Positions 5,359 to 7,764 of a stretch of 7,764 bases of DNA are shown in pieces. This DNA is from Dehalococcoidia bacterium (GTDB taxonomy: Bacteria > Chloroflexota > Dehalococcoidia > GIF9 > AB-539-J10). Position 1 is the first letter of the stretch, and every line of letters starts with the position of its first letter. The translations under genes were made by a program, and so were the position numbers. The notes under the pieces are model-generated. The model was not told where the DNA came from and did not search any database. It was given only the letters and a program-made list of their open reading frames with translations. The stretch is taken from assembly GCA_029857995.1 (NCBI GenBank), contig JAOUFZ010000076.1, positions 1-7,764 of the forward strand, read 5' to 3'.

Positions 5359-5919
5359 ATGATTGATGCCGGAGAACTGAGAAAGGGAGTCGTCGTAGAG
5401 TTGGACGGCGAAATATATCAAATTCTGGAATATCAGCACGTCAAGATGCAACAGAGGCAGCCCGTGGTCAAGTTGAAACTTCGTGGTGTTCGTAACGGGA
5501 ATCTCATTGAGCGAAATTTTCAATCGGGGGACAAAGTTGCAGCAGTGTTTTTGGAGCATCGCCCTGTCCAGTACCTCTATAACGACGGCCATCTCCATTA
5601 CTTCATGGATAACGAGACCTACGAACAGATTGTGTTAACTCCGGCTCAGATAGGAGATGACACAAGATTCTTAAGAGAGGGATCGGTCTTAGAGATACTG
5701 ACCTGCAAGGGGAATACAGTAGCCGTGGAACTGCCCGCTTCGGTGGAGCTTCGCGTTACCGAGACAGAGCCTGGCTTCAAAGGAGACAGGGCTACAGCGG
5801 GCACCAAGCCGGCCAAGTTAGAAACAGGAGTGACTATACAGGTTCCTCTTTTCATTAACACGGGCGACATCGTGAAGATCAACACACGCACGGGAGCATA
5901 CTCGGAGAAGGTTAGCTGA
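5359..5919 (+). CDS. efp: Translation elongation factor P
   Basis: EF-P binds between the ribosomal P and E sites and rescues ribosomes stalled on consecutive prolines. The 186 residues are full length. Domain I is KOW-like (1-60, IDAGELRKGVVVELDGE), domain II is OB-like (about 65-128, YLYNDGHLHYFMDNETYEQ) and domain III about 130-186. Domain III carries the family signature KPAKLETGVTIQVPLFINTG and the ending INTRTGAYSEKV. The domain I tip, where E. coli has Lys34 in PGKG and Pseudomonas has Arg32, reads VKMQQRQP here. By ungapped alignment the tip residue is Gln32, with Arg33 next to it, so beta-lysylation at the usual position is not possible. No EpmA/EpmB/EarP-like modification gene is in the window. 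ATG 5359 has GGAGG (5347-5351) 7 nt upstream. It sits between the Xaa-Pro peptidase and the PHP gene (16-nt gap), in an apparent operon. Confidence 0.97.
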   Translation: MIDAGELRKGVVVELDGEIYQILEYQHVKMQQRQPVVKLKLRGVRNGNLIERNFQSGDKVAAVFLEHRPVQYLYNDGHLHYFMDNETYEQIVLTPAQIGDDTRFLREGSVLEILTCKGNTVAVELPASVELRVTETEPGFKGDRATAGTKPAKLETGVTIQVPLFINTGDIVKINTRTGAYSEKVS

Positions 5920-5935
5920 AACCTAGGGAACCTAA

Positions 5936-6607
5936 TTGATAAAAGCCGATTTACACATCCACACGTGCTATTCTATAGACTGTCTCACACCCTTAGAGAG
6001 AATAATTGCGCGTTGCCTTGAGCTAGGCATAGATTGCGTTGCTGTAGCTGACCACAATACTATTACTGGTGCCCTAAAGCTAAGGCAAATTGCGCCATTT
6101 AGAGTGATCGTTGCTGAGGAGATAGCGACGACCGCAGGTGAAATAATGGGGCTCTTTCTTAGTGAAGGGATTCGTCAAGGATTGTCTGCTCAGGAAACAA
6201 TATCGCGAATCCGAGACCAGGGCGGCCTGGTGGCCATTCCTCACCCATTTGGCAGGTCTCTGTTCCGGCGTGACAACGTGCTAACCTCGATGGAAATCTT
6301 GTCCCAGGTTGATATTATCGAAGCTTTTAATTCCCGCACGCCCTTTTCCAGCAGCATCCGCAGGGCAGCGACGCTAACCAAAGAACGGGGAAAGGCTGCC
6401 AGCGCTGGCAGCGATGCTCATACCTTGGGTGAAATTGGCCGGGCTTATGTGGAAATGTCCGAATTCGATGGCCCTGACGATTTTCTAAGTTCCCTGGCTA
6501 AAGGCCAAATATTCGGGCGAAAATCTAGCTACTTGGCTCATTTGGCTAGTACGTGGGCTAAGATAAGTAATCATATACTTGGCGGCCCTTCCCGGAGTCA
6601 GCCGTGA
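5936..6607 (+). CDS. PHP-domain metal-dependent phosphoesterase
   Basis: This 223-residue cytoplasmic PHP-family protein is probably a phosphoesterase using two or three bound metals. The metal-binding motifs appear in order: HIH (His7, His9) after KADLHIHT, Asp39-His40 (VAVADHNT), Glu62 (AEEI), His103 (AIPHPFG), and Asp160/His162 (GSDAHT). The arrangement matches small stand-alone PHP proteins of the YciV/RNase AM or nucleoside-phosphate type rather than a DNA polymerase PHP domain; the substrate is unknown. The start is TTG at 5936: an in-frame TAA directly precedes it (5933-5935), and the first metal ligand is at residue 7, so no other start is plausible. A TAGGGAA at 5924-5930 serves as a modest ribosome binding site. 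It begins 16 nt after efp, so co-transcription is likely. Confidence 0.9.
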   Translation: MIKADLHIHTCYSIDCLTPLERIIARCLELGIDCVAVADHNTITGALKLRQIAPFRVIVAEEIATTAGEIMGLFLSEGIRQGLSAQETISRIRDQGGLVAIPHPFGRSLFRRDNVLTSMEILSQVDIIEAFNSRTPFSSSIRRAATLTKERGKAASAGSDAHTLGEIGRAYVEMSEFDGPDDFLSSLAKGQIFGRKSSYLAHLASTWAKISNHILGGPSRSQP

Positions 6608-6613
6608 GCGCCT

Positions 6614-6652
6614 GGAGATTGCCTGGCTTCACTCGCGACGACGAGAGGCGAG
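6614..6652. repeat. Degenerate copy of a widespread interspersed GAGATTGC...CTCGC repeat
   Basis: Read on the minus strand, 6642-6614 is close to the common bacterial interspersed repeat of the type GTCATTGCGAGCGAAGC...GCAATCTCC. The shared parts are CGCGAG, GAAGC and GCAATCTCC. On the plus strand CTCGC (6632-6636) pairs with GCGAG (6648-6652). It lies in the 84-nt gap between the PHP gene and the formyltransferase gene. The family resemblance is recalled, not searched. Confidence 0.45.
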
Positions 6653-6691
6653 AGCTCGAAAATGATGTAAACAAGAACACAGGAGGGACAG

Positions 6692-7465
6692 GTGTTGAAC
6701 ATCGGCTGGTTCTCCACGGGAAGGGATAAAGCTGCCCGACAGCTTTTGCAGACTGTGCAGGACAATATCCGCAGCGGCGATATCAATGGGGAAATCAGCT
6801 TCGTGTTTAGCAACCGAGAGCCCGGAGAGTCAAAAGAAAGCGACATGCTGTTTGAGCTTGTCCGGAACTACAGAATTCCCTTCGTCTGTTTATCTCACAA
6901 AAAGTTCATGACTGGTAAACAAGAAGATTTGACTGTCAAAACAGAGTGGCGTATCAAATATGACAGAGAAGTGAATAAGAAAATCAAATCGTTTGCCTGC
7001 GATCTTTGCGTCCTGGCTGGCTATATGCTCATCGTGAGTGAAGAGCTGTGCCAACGACACGACATGATCAACCTTCACCCAGCCCCCCCTGGTGGGCCTG
7101 CAGGCAGTTGGCAAGAGGTAATCTGGGCGTTGATAGACAGCAAAGCCGACACAGCCGGAGCAATGATCCACGTGGTTACCCCTGAACTGGACAAGGGTCA
7201 GGTAGTTAGTTATTGCCTGTTCTCCATTAAGGGTGAGGCTTTTGCCCAATATTGGCGGAAGGACGACAGAAATACGCTGTTTGGGCTTATCCGCCAGCAC
7301 GAACTTGCCAGGGAATTTCCTCTCATCACTTTGACACTACAATCACTGAGTCGGGGTGAGGTCACCGTAAAGGAACGGAAAGTGATTGATGCTCAAGGAA
7401 GGCCAACCAGCGGCTATAACCTTACCCAGCGGGTCGATGAGGAGGTGAAGAAGATTCTTAGATGA
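6692..7465 (+). CDS. PurN-like formyltransferase-fold protein, substrate unknown
   Basis: This 257-residue protein has the formyl-THF-dependent transferase fold. The PurN core is visible: DLCVLAGYMLIVSEEL (104-119), then the catalytic Asn127 and His129 in INLHP, and the catalytic Asp167 in TPELDKGQVV, giving the Asn-His-Asp triad complete. Two things differ from true PurN. The loop after the catalytic His reads PAPPGGPAGSW instead of the usual PSLLPxYxG. The protein is about 50 residues longer, with a charged segment at about 75-100 and a C-terminal extension ending in VKERKVIDAQGRPTS and a basic helix. It therefore probably formylates something other than glycinamide ribonucleotide. GTG 6692 is preceded by AGGAGG (6681-6686, 5-nt gap); TTG 6695 with an 8-nt gap is an equal alternative. 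Its stop overlaps the next start as ATGA, so coupling with the HAD gene is likely. Confidence 0.8.
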   Translation: MLNIGWFSTGRDKAARQLLQTVQDNIRSGDINGEISFVFSNREPGESKESDMLFELVRNYRIPFVCLSHKKFMTGKQEDLTVKTEWRIKYDREVNKKIKSFACDLCVLAGYMLIVSEELCQRHDMINLHPAPPGGPAGSWQEVIWALIDSKADTAGAMIHVVTPELDKGQVVSYCLFSIKGEAFAQYWRKDDRNTLFGLIRQHELAREFPLITLTLQSLSRGEVTVKERKVIDAQGRPTSGYNLTQRVDEEVKKILR

Positions 7466-7764
7466 ACCTGATTTGTTTTGACCTCGAGGGCCCTTTAGCT
7501 CCCCAGGACAATGCTTATGAACTGATGAAGCTATTCCCTCGTGGCGGCAAGATTTTCGAAGTCATCAGCCGTTATGATGATTTGCTGACTTTGGAAGGTC
7601 GACCTGATTACGAGCCGGGAGACACCCTTGCTCTCATCACTCCTTTCCTTGCTTATCACGGAATAAAAGAGGAAAAAATCACTTCTATGGGGCAGAAAGC
7701 TGCGTTAACCCCAGGGGCAATCGAATTAATCTCCGAACTCAAATCTAGAGGATGGGACATATTT
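7462..7764 (+). CDS. HAD-superfamily phosphatase, COG4030/'EhaR'-like, cut by window end
   Basis: The first 101 codons are present and the gene runs off the window. The start MNLICFDLEGPLAPQDNAYE contains HAD motif I with nucleophile Asp7. The second acidic residue is Glu9 in place of Asp, followed by Gly-Pro. The DxEGP...DNAYEL start, the GGKIFEVISRYDD segment (28-40) and PGDTLALITPFLAYHG (52-67) resemble, from memory, an archaeal HAD family (COG4030, annotated as energy-converting hydrogenase A subunit R in methanogens). TPGAIELISELKSRGW is a standard HAD cap-to-core segment just before motif II. The start is set by ATGA overlap with the formyltransferase. Function unknown; a phosphatase acting in the same pathway as the formyltransferase is an inference from the coupling. 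Confidence 0.8.
   Translation, partial: MNLICFDLEGPLAPQDNAYELMKLFPRGGKIFEVISRYDDLLTLEGRPDYEPGDTLALITPFLAYHGIKEEKITSMGQKAALTPGAIELISELKSRGWDIF

Overview
The window looks like a contig from a bacterium of the Chloroflexota, most likely Dehalococcoidia-like. This is inferred from three things. The EF-P has an 'HVKMQQR' tip segment. The secreted repeat protein belongs to a type I associate with environmental Dehalococcoidia. The genome style is mixed AT/GC with sigma70-type promoters and AGGAGG-type ribosome binding sites. Bacterial origin is firm (PhoB/OmpR-type two-component system, EF-P); the phylum is an inference from memory, not from a search.

Layout. (1) Positions 1-1732 are a loosely packed accessory region. 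One secreted protein (223-1335, +) carries an InlB-like repeat domain followed by seven short RCC1-type blades. It is flanked by non-coding DNA with imperfect direct repeats, a 12-bp inverted repeat and a possible 35-residue membrane peptide gene on the minus strand. (2) Positions 1733-3762 (minus) hold a two-gene operon: an OmpR/PhoB-type response regulator, then a membrane sensor histidine kinase overlapping it by 4 nt. Its promoter region has an ATGTTAA-GAAA-TTAACAT dyad, a candidate autoregulatory site. (3) Positions 3763-4214 form a divergent regulatory region. It contains a textbook sigma70 promoter (TTGACA-17-TATAAT, 3872-3900), then about 140 nt that fold on paper into an RNA whose closing stem excludes a strong intrinsic terminator at 4034-4066. 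I see no second promoter before the next gene, so this may be an unrecognised riboswitch or attenuator, or a free-standing structured small RNA. (4) Positions 4215-7764 (+) hold a co-directional cluster: M24 Xaa-Pro peptidase, efp, PHP-domain phosphoesterase, a PurN-like formyltransferase of unknown substrate, and (cut by the window end) a HAD-family phosphatase resembling an archaeal COG4030-type protein.

How the genes fit together. Peptidase M24 next to efp is a widespread bacterial pairing: one protein cleaves before proline and the other helps the ribosome make polyproline stretches. The last two genes overlap at ATGA and are probably translationally coupled, which suggests a shared formyl-transfer/phosphatase step whose substrate cannot be read from sequence. 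The best candidate for something undescribed is the structured leader RNA at 3907-4069. Next are the atypical formyltransferase/COG4030-like HAD pair and the lysine-less EF-P tip.
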